Assembly: GCA_025345505.1 (NCBI GenBank)
Contig: JANVCC010000120.1
Coordinates: forward strand, 4,666,113-4,730,112
Direction: 5' to 3'
Length of the DNA stretch: 64,000 bases
Source: Todiramphus chloris collaris
Lineage: Eukaryota; Chordata; Aves; Coraciiformes; Alcedinidae
Shown: positions 25,839-37,876 of the stretch, piece after piece
How positions within the stretch are numbered: the stretch's first letter is position 1
Layout: every line of letters starts with the position of its first letter
Position numbers and translations under genes: made by a program
Notes under the pieces: model-generated
What the model was told of the DNA's origin: nothing
What the model saw: only the letters and a program-made list of their open reading frames with translations
The model's database searches: none

Positions 25839-27677
25839 CAACCTGCCCAGACCACTGCCACCCAGCCTGGGACCAGGCTGCCCCTTCAGCCTGCAGAACA
25901 AACCCAGGGGCTCTGCAGCAGCAAGGGGCAGCAGCGCAGCTTGCAGAGGGAAACCCCTCCTGCCCGGGACCCTGTGCGCTGGGGGGGCCCCTTTGCCTTC
26001 GTGCCTGGGACAAGGAGTGGCCACATCCACAGGGAGCTTGCCCACCCATCGACTGGCCGGGGCCACCCCAAAGCCCTGGCCTCCCCTGGTCCAAGGCAGC
26101 GATGTCGAGAGAGGAATTTCTCACTTTGCCCAGCAGCACCGAGCTCCAAGCAGAGCGCTCAATCTCTGGGACACGTGGAAGGAGGAATGCACAAGTCAGC
26201 AGATGCAGGGGGCAGGTGGAGGAGTCTCCAGGAAGGAGCTGGAGGCAAAGAAGAGGGGGGGGTGCCTTTTTTTTTTTTTTCTTTCCTGGTAGAACAACAG
26301 GCTGCAGGAAGCCAAAGATCAACCTGCCAGCTTGGCTCGGCCCAGCCATCAGTCTGGGACTTCACAAGCAACGAAACACTTTGTGGTTTTGCTCCATTAC
26401 CACCATGGCCGGGCCTTTCTGGGGAGCTTGCTCACTTCTCCAAGCTACTTTGAAGCAGGATGGAGACAATAAAAAAAAAAAACCCAAGAAAAAAAAAAAA
26501 AAGAAAACATGGGGGAGGGGCAGAAAGCTTCCCCCATGGGCATGCACAAGCACAGCAAACTCGTTCCTTGGCCTTTCATCTGCCTTAATAACATGCTTTC
26601 TGTGGCAGGTAGAGAAAGCTGCTAACAGCACAGAACGCCAGCTCGTCCAGAACGTGAATCCAACTTCTCCCCGCGTTAATGGCCACGGTGCAACCCGGGG
26701 AGGGCGAAGCGAGGACAGTTACCCAGCCAGAGAGCAGCAGGCTGGGCATCTGCTGTGGTTACCAACAGCATCTGCATCCTTTAAGCTTTCCTCGCTTGAT
26801 TGGGTGGGGAACGGAAAGAATTATTGGGTTGGTAACAGCTGAGGAGCTCAGCTCCTGGACCTTCACCATGAGAATTCCCTGCACACTGGAGAGGAAAAGC
26901 TGGTATCCCAAACCATCAGTGGGGCCAGAGCGAAGGTTGTGAGCAGTAACCACTGCCACATGGACCAGCAAGGCTTTCAACAGTGTCCTGAACCAAGTTC
27001 TTACCCCCTGTGAGACAACACTAGAGGGTACCATCAATGCCTAGTGTTGAGGAGATTCCAAGAAAGTCCTTGTTTCTTTCCAAACTTGCCACATCAGATC
27101 ATTCTGTACTGCCACAGACAGGGCTAATTCAGCATAAGAAATAAAATACATATTAAAAAAAAAAAAAAGGCAAGTATTTCTGCATGGAAGAGGCTCCCAC
27201 ATGGACCTTGTCAGGTGGAGGCAGCAAGGGCTTGGGGTGCAGGCACCAACTCAGGAGAACTGGGTTTAATTCCTGTCCCAATTATTTGCCAAGAAAAAGG
27301 GGACATGAAACCTTCCCTGTTACACTCTTCCTAGAAGGGGTTGTCACATGCCAGGGGTGAAACCATGGAGTGTGAGGTCCTTCTCTTCTCCATCAGAGCT
27401 CCACTGACCCTGAAGTCTCACTACAGGCAGTGGGGACCTCCTTTGCTTCAGATCTCCAGGAGCTCAGTTTCTCACATGACCACAGTCAGTGTCATTAGTG
27501 GCTAAAGTGGCAATAAAAGCCACGTCCCACGGGCAGGACAGGAGCCCAGCAGCAGAGGTCATTTCAGGAGCCTTAATTCAGCTCTGGTAATTAGCACTGG
27601 GCGCTGCGCAGGCAGCACGCAGCAAGAACAGCCACCCAAGTATCTAACCACGCTCCGGGATCCTCAGTGGGGATCCA

Positions 27678-27878
27678 TTAGGGATGGGACAAGGAAATGC
27701 CTTGTGGGAAAGAAATTGTCTTAAAATGCCATAATAAGAGGTGCTTGTCCTCCCGGGCTGCCTGGTAGGCTTTGGAGAGATCCATCACACAGCTCCCCAG
27801 GTCCTTCACACGCTGTCCTGCATCTGGAGTTGTTTTGTCCAGGCTACCAGAGCCGTAGCGTTTTGAGAATGGGGACTC
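27678..27878 (-). other. Exon-like open frame, unknown product
   Basis: On the - strand a TGTTTGCTGTAG acceptor-like sequence is followed by 66 codons and a TAA. The frame reads ESPFSKRYGSGSLDKTTPDA, then GQRVKDLGSCVMDLSKAYQA. The composition is protein-like, with charged and amphipathic residues, but I cannot name a family and no partner exon is certain. It lies between RUNX3 and CLIC4, where I know of no gene in human. A chance open frame is quite possible. Confidence 0.15.
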
Positions 27879-28052
27879 CTACAGCAAACAAACGCTCCTC
27901 CCTTCCAGGGTTTTTCACTTGGTGGGTGGAATTGGATCTGAAAAACACCAAGAAATCCCGACGTTCATCCGCAGTCGTCCACCTGCATCCTTAGAAGAGC
28001 GGGGCATTGGTGAGCACGTCAGGGATGCAGCACAGACCTAGGAACACGGTGA

Positions 28053-28074
28053 CCAATTGTTCTCCAATTGTTCT
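28053..28074 (+). repeat. Tandem 11-bp CCAATTGTTCT word (SOX-like)
   Basis: CCAATTGTTCT is present twice in immediate tandem (28053-28063 and 28064-28074). The core ATTGTT is the SOX-family recognition word on the opposite strand. The 11-bp period places both on the same face of the helix. The regulatory meaning is inferred. Confidence 0.4.
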
Positions 28075-28332
28075 CCAAGTCAAGCCCATCCGCACCCACG
28101 CTGCTGCAACGGGGTCAGGACTCAGCACTGCAGCTCTTTTCCTTCCAGAAAGTCCAACATTCCCCAGTGTCTCTGCATTCTCTCCTCTGGACTACTAAAA
28201 GTGGTTGGGTGTTGCAGGAGAGCGGCAAGAGACACCAGACCTTGGGTGGGGGAAAGCTGCAGCCTCAGAGCTGGACCCTGCCTTGGTCAGGGTGCAGGGG
28301 GGCAGGAGCGAGGCCACTGCTCTGCTCCCCAG

Positions 28333-28440
28333 GAGCTGCTGAGGAGATTCCCCGAGCCGAGGCTGACCTCCACAGGCCAGCTCCATCATCACAGCTCCAC
28401 ATCGGGACCGGGAGGAGAGTTCCAAACTGTGCCGATAGAA
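28333..28440 (+). other. Exon-like open frame, 36 codons, phase 0 both ends
   Basis: It is bounded by a strong acceptor (CTGCTCCCCAG) and a good donor (ATAGAA|GTAAGG). The 108-bp interval is open in phase 0 and reads ELLRRFPEPRLTSTGQLHHH, then ending GPGGEFQTVPIE. It would join in phase to the open interval at 30873-31025. No family was recognised, so this is only a candidate unannotated exon. Confidence 0.18.
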
Positions 28441-30872
28441 GTAAGGCCCTTTTCTGACCAAGACCAGCCTGGTGTTCCTCAAGCAGCAGGCACCTATGGG
28501 ATGCGGCACCGCCTGTCTTGTGTCCCAAGGATGGCTCCACAGGGAGCTACCAGCTCAGGACACAGGAGCTCCTGGGCTCGTTTCTCCTCCCCACCTCCCC
28601 AGTACATCCACAGGTTCCTCCTGCACATCTTCCCCACCGCTGCCTTCCCTTGGCCCAGAACGTAAGAGGTGTTGGGAGACACGGACGCTGCAGGAATGGA
28701 ATGCTCACAACAACCCATGCAGCTGATGGTCTGACAGGGCTTCCCAGGGCCCCGAGAACCCCTTTTGCACACAGAAGATAAAACAGAACTTCAGGGCCAA
28801 GAGCAGACCCAGAAGTCCCGATCCCCCAAGATCCAAATCATCTGCTCAGAAGAGGCAATGAGAGGCAGGGACCGTTTGCACCTTCCCCCTGGCGGTGCCC
28901 GGAAGGTCTCATCCCATCTCCTGCTAACCGGTCGGGCAGCAAACACCGAGCGCTTGCTTTTCAGCTCAGAAAGACAGAAAAGATCTCATCGGCGTAGCTG
29001 ACGTTGAGGCTCCCTTTTCCAAGGAGCTCCGAGCGAGCGATGTGTAAACCCTGACCAAGAGAAGTCATTCCCAGAGGGCAAAAACCGCTCCGAAGCCTCT
29101 CGCCTTGCTGAGGTTTTCACCAAGAGCTGCTGATCTGAATTCCTAGACGCAGCAGTTGCCTCCTCAAAGCCTCGGTCTGGGCGCTAGCACCAAATCCAGC
29201 AGCTCTCCGGCGTCCCAGCGGATCTGCTCTGCCCTCTGCACACACCAGTGGGCACCAGCTGCCCCACAGCACAGCATGTGATGGGAAGGGAGAAGCGTGG
29301 CCCCGAGCGGGGCCATTTCCCCACAGAAGGGCAGTTTTAAGCTGGTGATGCTGGGGAGGACTTCAGAGCAAGCAAAGTCAAAAGGAGGATGATTCAAAGA
29401 CTCGTTTTAGTGCCTGGAGGAGGAGAGGGAGCAGAGCAAAGCCATCGAAACCAGCAGGACTGAGCGAGTGGTTGGCAGGTTTGAGAAGTCTATTTGAGGA
29501 CATTGGCCAGATGTGACACGAGCTGCTCCGTGTCCCTCCACCCCACCGCTTCCCCTCTGAGCCCAGCCCTTGGGGTCCCATAGAGCCCTGCGTTCCAGCA
29601 CTGATGCTCTGACAGGTTCCCTCACCCCTACCCAAAGTTGTTCCACTGAGATGGTATCAACAGCTTTCCTTGGGAGGGTTCAGGAGCAGCTGCATCCACA
29701 GCACCCCGTTCAGGTTTTCTCTCTCCCAGTGCCACTGCAGGTGGGAACAGTGGGAACAAGCAGTGCTGGTGGGAGAACAGCCTCTGACACGGGGAGAACA
29801 GAGACCTTCCACCGGCCTGCCATGCCACCACCAGCCCCTCTCACGGGGGTTACTGCACTTTTTGGCCCACGGAGCCATTGCTTCTTCCCAGCCTGCTGCT
29901 AGAAGAGGAGACTTGCTAGACTGGTGCTGTGAAGAAGACATGAGAAGAAAAGAAGAAAAGCCTCCCATGAAAAGAACCATACAGGAAGGCCCCTGGCAGA
30001 TGATTTGATGTACCGATGCTTTCTACAGAGCCAAGTGGTTCTACTGAAGGGAACTCTGTGCAGATCTGCACTCCAGGCTGGGCAGAAATCAGGATCACAG
30101 CAAGGGTGTAAATAAAATTAGGAGTGTAACATTAACCCCAGTTTGCCCACTAACAATGTTCCCATTCACCCAAGGGAACATTCCCAGGACTGCTCTGTCT
30201 GGCCATTCAGGCTGCGTTTTTCTCCTCTGTTGAGCCAACACTCCTGACAAAGGCAGGAGCCTTCCAGCCGCTGTCGCCACGTCAAGGTCCAAGGAGACCC
30301 TGCCTTTCACGGCCTGTTCCATCCAGAGTGGCCAAAGCTGGGATCTGGGGGAATCAGGACTCCTGGATTCCTTCCTGGCCGTTCCGCAGGCTCTGGGAGA
30401 GGCTCCGCACCCTCTGCCCTGCCGTGCGCCCGCGTCCATCCCAACGGGCGCCTTTACCAGCGGGGCTCCCGGGGGACACGATAAGATCAACGTTGGAAGC
30501 AGCGTAACCACAGCAGGGCAGTGCCACGGCCGGGTGGGTTAACCTCTAACCCAGCACCCCCCACCCCACCCCGGGTCAGGACAGAGCCGGGGACATCCCC
30601 GCGGGCCGTGCCGCAGACGCGCAGCGGGCGACTCGGGCGAGGGCACGCGGCGAGTCGGCTCCAGCTACTGCGCCCAGCGGCGAGTAACCCGGGGGGACCC
30701 CCAACGAAGCTGTGCAGCTCAGCTATTCCTGGGAACCAGTCACGACTTGCCCTGGTTTCAAGGCCTTCTCTTATCTTTTGCAGCAAGTCGGGCTCGTTGT
30801 GAAATCTCACCGCTGCAGAGATGTTAACAGGCAGGATTTATGGCTTCTGTAGTTTCCCTGTAATAGCTTCAG

Positions 30873-31025
30873 CTGGGGAAGCGCTGGCGAAGGATGAAAG
30901 ATGCTGGTAGGGGATGGATGTCAGGAGAAGACTTCAAAGACTTCCAATACATTGAGTCGCGTTATGATACTCGGGATCCTTCTCTCTCAGCCATCCAAGG
31001 CTTTCAGGAGCCTCTCCCTCCTTAA
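30873..31025 (+). other. Exon-like open frame ending in stop, unknown product
   Basis: After a 3' splice-like AATAGCTTCAG, 50 codons run to TAA at 31023-31025. The peptide includes MSGEDFKDFQYIESRYDTRD, unusually rich in aromatic and acidic residues for random GC-rich DNA. An AATAAA lies downstream at 31876-31881. It could be a terminal exon of an unannotated gene, a decayed gene, or chance. I do not recognise it. Confidence 0.18.
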
Positions 31026-32842
31026 GCACAGGCTTAACCGTTTGGAGCCACAGTCAAGCACCTGCACCTCAGCTCTCCAGGCTCCCAGGCAGGATTCTGC
31101 CCCAAGGAGCCTTCGTTCAGCTGCTCCCAGCGAGTTTCCCATCGCCTGCAGCATGTCACGCAGCAGGACCTTTCTCCTTACCCCAGCCTTCCCCAAATCC
31201 TTCCCTCCCAAAGACACCATCGAACACCAACTGGCCCAGACCAAGGCCCCAGCCACTGCAAAACCCAGTCTGCAGCAGGAAGCTTCATGGGAAAGCTGAG
31301 TGAGTTCTGTTGTAAGGAGGAACTAGCTGTAAGAAAACTCTTGTCCAGAGGGAAGGACGGAAGGAGCCTGAGAAGGGATCCTGCACACTAATAGCTACGG
31401 CCAGCGCTGCCCCCTGGGCCAGTCACACTGTGAGAAAGTTTGCCCACGTGCATCCTTTGGCTGCCCGCTGGTACAGAAGGATTTTAGACCGACTGAACTG
31501 GTCTGTCACACCCCACGTCTGGAGGGCAGGTAGCTGGGACTCGGGGACAATCTCCATCCTGCGAGTGGCCGGCAAGCGTGCAGAATTTCTCTCCTCCAGG
31601 AATCCAGCCGAGAGGCGTTGCCCCGCTGGTCAGAGCAGCGTTATTTCACGCTCCTTCCCATGGCAACTTTTACTGCGTAGCTGATTTTGGCTGCAAATCC
31701 AGCAAGTGCTCTGAAATCAGTGGAACCCCCTTGAAGTCTCTCACTGATCTCTTCCAACCCCCCGACCCCTTGCAGGATGCCTGCAGTAAATGGGGGTGTG
31801 CTGTTGGATGGCTGGTTCCCAGAAGAGTGGGTGCAGCGAGACAAAAGTGCCAACCACTGCCTTTAAAAAAAAAGAAATAAATCAAACACACACCACAAAC
31901 TACAGGAACTCCCAGGCCCTATAAGAAATACTGCCCGGGGAAATTAAAACAAAGAAGCAGCTGAAGCAGCATATGGCTGCCTACCCTGCCAGCCCACAGG
32001 CACAACCAGGAGCTGTAAACACTCTCAGCATTTTCCTACCCTGCGTCCTCACATCCTGGCTCGTTTGTCACAGGTAATGCCACCCGGGCTTCAAGCAGCA
32101 GCTTACGTTGTCCAACTGCCCTGAGTGACAAGGGAAAAAAAAGCACGAGCTTCGTTATTGTTTCGTTTCAAACCTCTTCAGAGCAGGAGCCCGTGGACAC
32201 AGACGAACCCAGCCCGACCAAATGGAAACAAATCCAGCAAGGAGCCAGAGAATCGGCGTGAGCGGGAACGCAGCTTTGTTACCCTGGTGAAACTTGGTTC
32301 CCAAGCGAGCCAGCACAGAAGATCAAGAGAAGTCGCTGCAACCAGCAAGGGGAATAAAAGCCAATCTCCTCAGGGCACACGGCCTCGTCCTCAAGCACCC
32401 CTCTCTACTGCAGCAACCTCAGCTCCCCTCTTCACCCCGGGAGCCTCCTGCCACGGGGCAAAGCGCGGCAGCGCTGGGGCTCGTCTGGAGTCACGCGTGA
32501 GCGCAGGCCAGCTCTGCTGCCAGAGAGCTGAGCTCGGCCCTCAGAGGGTCTTCAGCTGGATCTCAAAGGGACACCGTTGTCCAGGATACCTTCAGTTTCC
32601 TCCTCGGTAGCTACAGATGGAAAATGCTGCCAGTAAATCTTTTAAAGGAAATTATTCCCCTTTTAAGCAAGCAAAACTGCAAATGGAAACAGCTTGCTCA
32701 ACGCAGACAAGAAGTGAACTCGTGGCCCCTAGAGTCAGGTCCAGGGGTCTAGACCACCCTTCTTCCTCGTTAGACTCCTCCCAACAAGAACTTCACCCCA
32801 GAGACAACCTCGCAACAGTTCTCCAATGATTCTTTGTAGTTG

Positions 32843-33113
32843 TGCCCAGAGACAGGACAATGGGCACAAACTGGAGCCCAGGATGTTCCAGATGAACAGG
32901 AGGAGAAAGTTCTTTGCTGTGAGGGTGTGGGAGGCTGTGCCAGGCTGCCCAGAGAGGCTGTGGAGTCTCCTTCTCTGGAGAGATTCCCACCCCGGCTGGA
33001 CCCTGCGCTGCTGGGCCCCTGCTCTGGGTGCCCCTGCTGGATGGAGCAGGGGGTGGCACCAGGTGATGCCCAGAGCTCCCTTCCAGCCCCCACCATGCTG
33101 GGGTTCTGGGATT
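32843..33113 (+). mobile_element. CR1 LINE 5'-truncated copy
   Basis: A forward CR1 3' region: the CAATGGGCACAAACTGGAGC block, the GAGAAAGTTCTTTGCTGTGA block, the GGCTGCCCAGAGAGGCTGTG block, TGGAGTCTCCTTCTCTGG, and an end in CCCTTCCAGCCCCCACCATG plus a decayed TTCTGGGATTGTG terminus. It is more diverged than the pair at 25452 and 42181. It has no coding capacity. Confidence 0.92.
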
Positions 33114-36100
33114 GTGCAGCTACTTCTCAGCTGCTCACAGGGCCCAGCTCTACTGCTTCATATTTAAAGGCAGTGAAGTCTCTAATGAGACTCAAACCTC
33201 GGGCATTAAATTGTTCACTGGGGTCTTTGTCTTTTGCCTGGCAGCCCCCACCAACTGCAGGAGTATCCAGGAGTATCCAGGAGTGTCAGCTCTCCTGGGA
33301 AAGCTGTGTGCACACAGTGTGACACGCTGGGAGCTGCTGGGGCTCTGGGAGAAGGCTTTGTTGGCAGCTCCCGGGCAGCGGCTGCCTGGGCAGGAGCGTT
33401 AAAACCAGCAGGCACTGCAGCCCAGCTCCACACCCAGACTGTTACCCATCACACAGCAAAGGCTGCAGCAGGGTACTGAACCCAGAGTGGAACTGGAGCA
33501 GCAGCTGTCAAGGGTGGGAGGTAGTTAATGGTGGAAACAGGGAGAGGGAGTCAAGACCAATGGTTTTATAGGCTGGGCAAGAGTCTGACCAACAAACTTC
33601 CTGTTCCCAATTCACGTCCCTCCTCAAAGCTGATAAGAGGGGGGAAAAAAAGGTAAAAATAATGGCTATCTGCTCCTGGGTTCTGCTCCTACCCCAACCA
33701 CCGAGTTGTAAGAGGCTGAGCAAACCCACAGTCCCATCTTCCTCACGGGAAGGACAAACTGGAGGCTTGAGACACACATCAGACCAGAGAAGTCCCTCCA
33801 CCACCCAGCTCTGCTTCACAGGCGCCTCTCAGAGCTGCCCAAGCTCCTCTCGGGCACACTATCAAACCTGCTGCCTTTGAGTGGTTTACAATGAACAGCA
33901 GCTTCCCACAATCAGCTTTTTAAATCACACATCTTTGAAAGTGTTACCGTGTTCTACATCCAGAGCTCAGCACCCTAAGTGGTTTCTCCTCTACCCTGCA
34001 TTCAACCAATGCAGGCACAGAGTTAACCAACATAACCTTCCAACTCATTAAGAGGAGCAGTATCACTTTAATCAGACTCTTTAAAATAAGAATTCCCTGT
34101 GCAAACTGACAAAGTCATTCTCCTAGGTCCCGCCAAGCCCTTTGCCGTAGGCAAAGGAGTTGAGACGTCCCTTAGCATCAATTTTGTTTGTTTATTTATA
34201 AAGTTCACATGTTTGATCTCTGTTTAGCAACTGTTTTCATCTCTCCGTCCAGTGGTAAGAACACAGCAGTTCTTCTCTTGAGTCAAAGAATCATGAGTTC
34301 TCTTTTCCCAGCTCTGGAAACCATCCAGCATCAGCTTTGAGAACTCATCAGAAATTTAGCAAGACTAAGTGCACTAGGATCTGCAGGGAGAAAGCAACTT
34401 ACCTCCTCAGTTCTCACACACACAGTTAAAAGACAGGCTTTTTAAGTCACCTTAAGTTAATACTTTTCAGAAATGATCTTATGACGCTCGATTAATTTAC
34501 CTCCCCCCAGTCTCTGGTTACTTTGGAACACTTTGTGATCACGACCCCAAGCAGCTCAGCCACCCCACACTTCTGGCAGTTTGGGAAAAACACTAACCCA
34601 GCCTCAAGATCTTCATTATTGCCAGTCTTGCTGCCTTCTCATTTTATTTTTAGGGTTTTCTGTTAAGAGATTAAACTGCTTTAAGACTCACCACTGTGAT
34701 TACTGACTTCAGGAGACCACCACAAACCCAGGTATTTGGGTGTGAACTATTCACTAGTTCAATGTTAATCTTGCTTTTGCAGGATGAATTCAGTGAAGCA
34801 AGTAAAGCCCTTGAACAGCAGCTCCTGTGTTTGTGACTGAGGTCAATTCACCCCGTTAACATTACCCCCTGCTTCCTGCAAGGCCATCACAGGCTCTCCT
34901 TGGCCTCCTGGACCACACCTGATCCTCTGAAAAGAGTTTGGGAACCATTGCAATTAGACATATTCTTGATTAATGAGTCACTACATCCACCCTTTCTCCT
35001 GGAGACATTCAGAGACAGCAAAAATGTTTAGACACTCAGCTCATACTTGGTTTTCATTGTAATGAGTGTCCAAAAGCCCTCAGGCAGCCATGTCAAATGA
35101 GTTCCTTTTCCATCCCACTGAATACAAAGGTTTGTCCAGGTTTCTTTTTTCCTTCCATAAAAATCTCTACAGACTACCCTCTGACCTCTAATTGCTTTAC
35201 TCCTACACCAGCAAATACTCAGAGATACTTCCAGGGTCTCATCAGCCCTTTAGCTACTTTATTTTCCTGCTGTTTATAAGAAAACTGAGTTAGGGAAGTA
35301 ATGAGACAATTGTTTGTGGAATTTCCACAGCACAATTACTACTACTGAAGGGTTTTGGTAGCCTCTTAGCAATAAGATTGCTACAGGAATGATCCAAGAG
35401 AAATCAGATTAATCTTCTGAAGCGTGTGCAATACCGCATGGAAAATGTGGACCTACACTAACAGCATGCTGGCTTGTTTCTAGGAACTTCTTTGTGGAAC
35501 ACCACGAGAGCTGCCCAGTGTCTAAAACAGTATTTCCATACAAGGTGCCAACACTTGGAGTTCAGTGCCACTGAAAGCACACCTCAGGTGAACCAGCTGC
35601 TCAGCATCATTCGGTCCCCCCCTGCTTTGGTTCCAGGCTGATGGTAATTTCCAGTCCATTGTTAGGTTGCTTAGACCAGAGCACAGTACCAACAGAAAGA
35701 AAACCATCACTTAAACCTAACTGGGATCCAGCTACAGCGTGTGGGGGTGGACAGGGCAGGGGAGAAGGGTGACACCTCACAGCAGCCACTGCTGTTCTCA
35801 GTCCTCACCGCTGAGGTGAGCAGATACCAACTGCTTCCACGGTTACTGCCTATCCCAGTCTGGGTGGGCCAGCCCCCAAACCATCCGAGTTCATTACAAA
35901 TCTCCAGGCTGGTTTTCCTTGGGAATGGAGCAGCCCTTCTGGAGAAGTGAACCAGTGCTACGAGACCTGGATTCAAGCCAAGTTCAGCAGTAGTTGGATC
36001 CCTGAGAACAGGGAGGATGAAGTGGTCAGAAACACGGAACGTTCAGCCTCACCTAACTCCCCTCAAGCTCTTAAATTCCTTCCATCGCTGGCAGTCAGCA

Positions 36101-37434
36101 GCGACACACAACTGCTTGGGAGTGGGCTCCACAGCTTTCCAAGCCAAAATCCAGCTGTTTCTTGCAAGGACATCCAGGAGGAACCTTCCACACCAAACTG
36201 GGCAATCACCTGAGCTGTCTTAAAAAACAAAATCTAGTGAAAAAACACAAACGTTAGTAGCTAGTCCAAAGAAGCTCTTGCAGCAAATCAGAATTACACA
36301 AAATACTGAGATTACTGCAGTTGCCATACAGGATGAGCATCTTCTTCGCAGCTCACCACTCCTCCCTCCCTTTGTGCTCTCCACATGAAGAGGGTGTCAC
36401 GTTACCTTCTGGTCCACCCCTGCTGCATTTCACGTGACCAAACTCCAGAAGTGACTGCAAATGTTCCTGCGAAAGCCTCACAGTCACTGAAATCACATGG
36501 CAATGTGAGTGTGGAGATGAAATCCTACCAGGGGGTTCATTGCTGGCTTTGCTGCTTCTGCAGGGCTGTTACTTCCCCGCACATGCTCAAGCTCAGATGA
36601 TGGCATCCCAGATTACAGGCTCCAGGAATGTCTTCTGGATTCCACAAGTTTCCTTTCAAGAACAAATCTCAGAGCCCAGATAACGCCTCAAACTCTCTTA
36701 CGACAAGAGATTGACACGATAAAGTTTTCCTTCACAACTTCCACTAGTGGCTGGTGGTCTCTGCTCTGCAAACCTAGCACCAAATTAACAGACTCTCATT
36801 AAACACGAGGGTGGATGGGGTTTGCCAGGGCTGGTTGAGATGTATTTGAGAGCAAGAGACCGTAAGGAAAATGTGGCTGAAACCCAGAATTTCTAACAGC
36901 ACCGAGTCTGAAAGCCATGAACCCTGCAGATGGAATCAGCTCAGTCTTAGCTCTTGAAATGACCCTTTTAGTGGATTCTCTGGGTGGAAACAAGTTGAAG
37001 CAATCATGAGATGTTTCTTTTTGTGTATATATATATCTTTTTTAATCGATTTTATCTCTGAAAATCTATTATTCCACAGAAAAAAAACCCCAAGCTACCA
37101 AAATTTACGTTCTTCAGAGTTTCCACTTAAAATCTGGAAAAAAAAAACCCTCACTTCTTATAATTTCTGCAGGAGTCATTTTTAAAATGAAGAATGAGTC
37201 GAGAAATTAAGTTCCTAACTTTAAAGGGGCACAAAAGTTGGTTACAGTGTTAGAACCAACACGGACTCTGCCTTAAATCAGAACACCACTACAAAAAAAA
37301 ACAAAAAAAAAAGGGAAAAAAAAGGTGAAAAAATGACAATACAATTACTACAAAGTTTTGTTTAGCACACCACATTCAAGACGAAGCTTATGCCCGTGAG
37401 AACTGCAGTCTTCAGAAATAAAAGCAAGATCTGC
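33114..37434. other. Intergenic DNA and GC-to-AT transition
   Basis: Base composition changes here from the GC-rich left half to the AT-richer CLIC4 side. A short tandem CAGGAGTATC word lies at about 33259-33282, and A-rich low-complexity runs occur at 37290-37340. No gene or RNA was recognised, and the longest frames carry no domain. The right end may still include distal CLIC4 3'UTR if a more distal poly(A) site is used. Confidence 0.5.
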
Positions 37435-37453
37435 TTGGTAGTGAAAATATAAT

Positions 37454-37459
37454 TTTATT
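37454..37459 (-). terminator. CLIC4: Candidate distal CLIC4 polyadenylation signal
   Basis: The + strand TTTATT is AATAAA on the CLIC4 strand, in the context AAAAATAAAATTATATTTTC. It is the most distal strong candidate before the A-rich low-complexity run at 37290-37340. Confidence 0.4.
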
Positions 37460-37870
37460 TTTAACAATAGCTGCCAGCAGTATACTGGTATATCTGTAAA
37501 AGATGTTCCAGAGAGTGAAAGACATAAGCAAACTACAATAAATTGTATCAACTCTTCAAGTATTTCTGCAAACAATGCTCCAATTCTTGGTGTCCTGTCT
37601 TGGGAGTCTCAACATCCTATTCTGCTCCACTCTCATTCCCCCCTCCCCATCCCCTCCAGAAACAAAATGTAATAGTTGGTGGCACAGGTTCTGAGGCAGA
37701 TTAAATATTTTTCACTTGGGATGAAGCCTTCTTCTGAAACTATTAATTGGACATGTTCAGATAGTACTCTGAGTGGCAAAGAGTAAAAAAAAAATAAAGT
37801 TGACTGTACTTAGCCACTTTTTGTTCTATATTGAGATAGGCATCAGTGGGTTTGGCTCAAGCATCTTCAG

Positions 37871-37876
37871 TTTATT
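37871..37876 (-). terminator. CLIC4: Alternative CLIC4 polyadenylation signal
   Basis: AATAAA on the - strand in the context CATGAATAAACTGAAG. It would give a slightly shorter 3'UTR. Confidence 0.35.

Larger units (their letters stand above)
25839..32842. other. Intergenic DNA with unidentified exon-like frames
   Basis: Unique DNA, still GC-rich. It contains A-rich tails at about 26470-26500 and 27155-27168, a direct repeat of an 11-bp SOX-like word at 28053-28074, and a few short open frames bounded by good splice-like signals (26609-26842 +, 27678-27878 -, 28333-28440 + and 30873-31025 +). I recognise none of the encoded peptides. An AATAAA lies at 31876-31881 on +. The rest shows nothing specific. 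Confidence 0.4.

Noticed and set aside
25763-26842. A 359-codon open frame on + in the 25.8-26.8 kb region
   Set aside because: It begins inside the shared CR1 tail, runs through poly-T and poly-A tracts encoding F and K runs, and has no domain. Only its last part, after an acceptor at 26608, is noted as a weak candidate.
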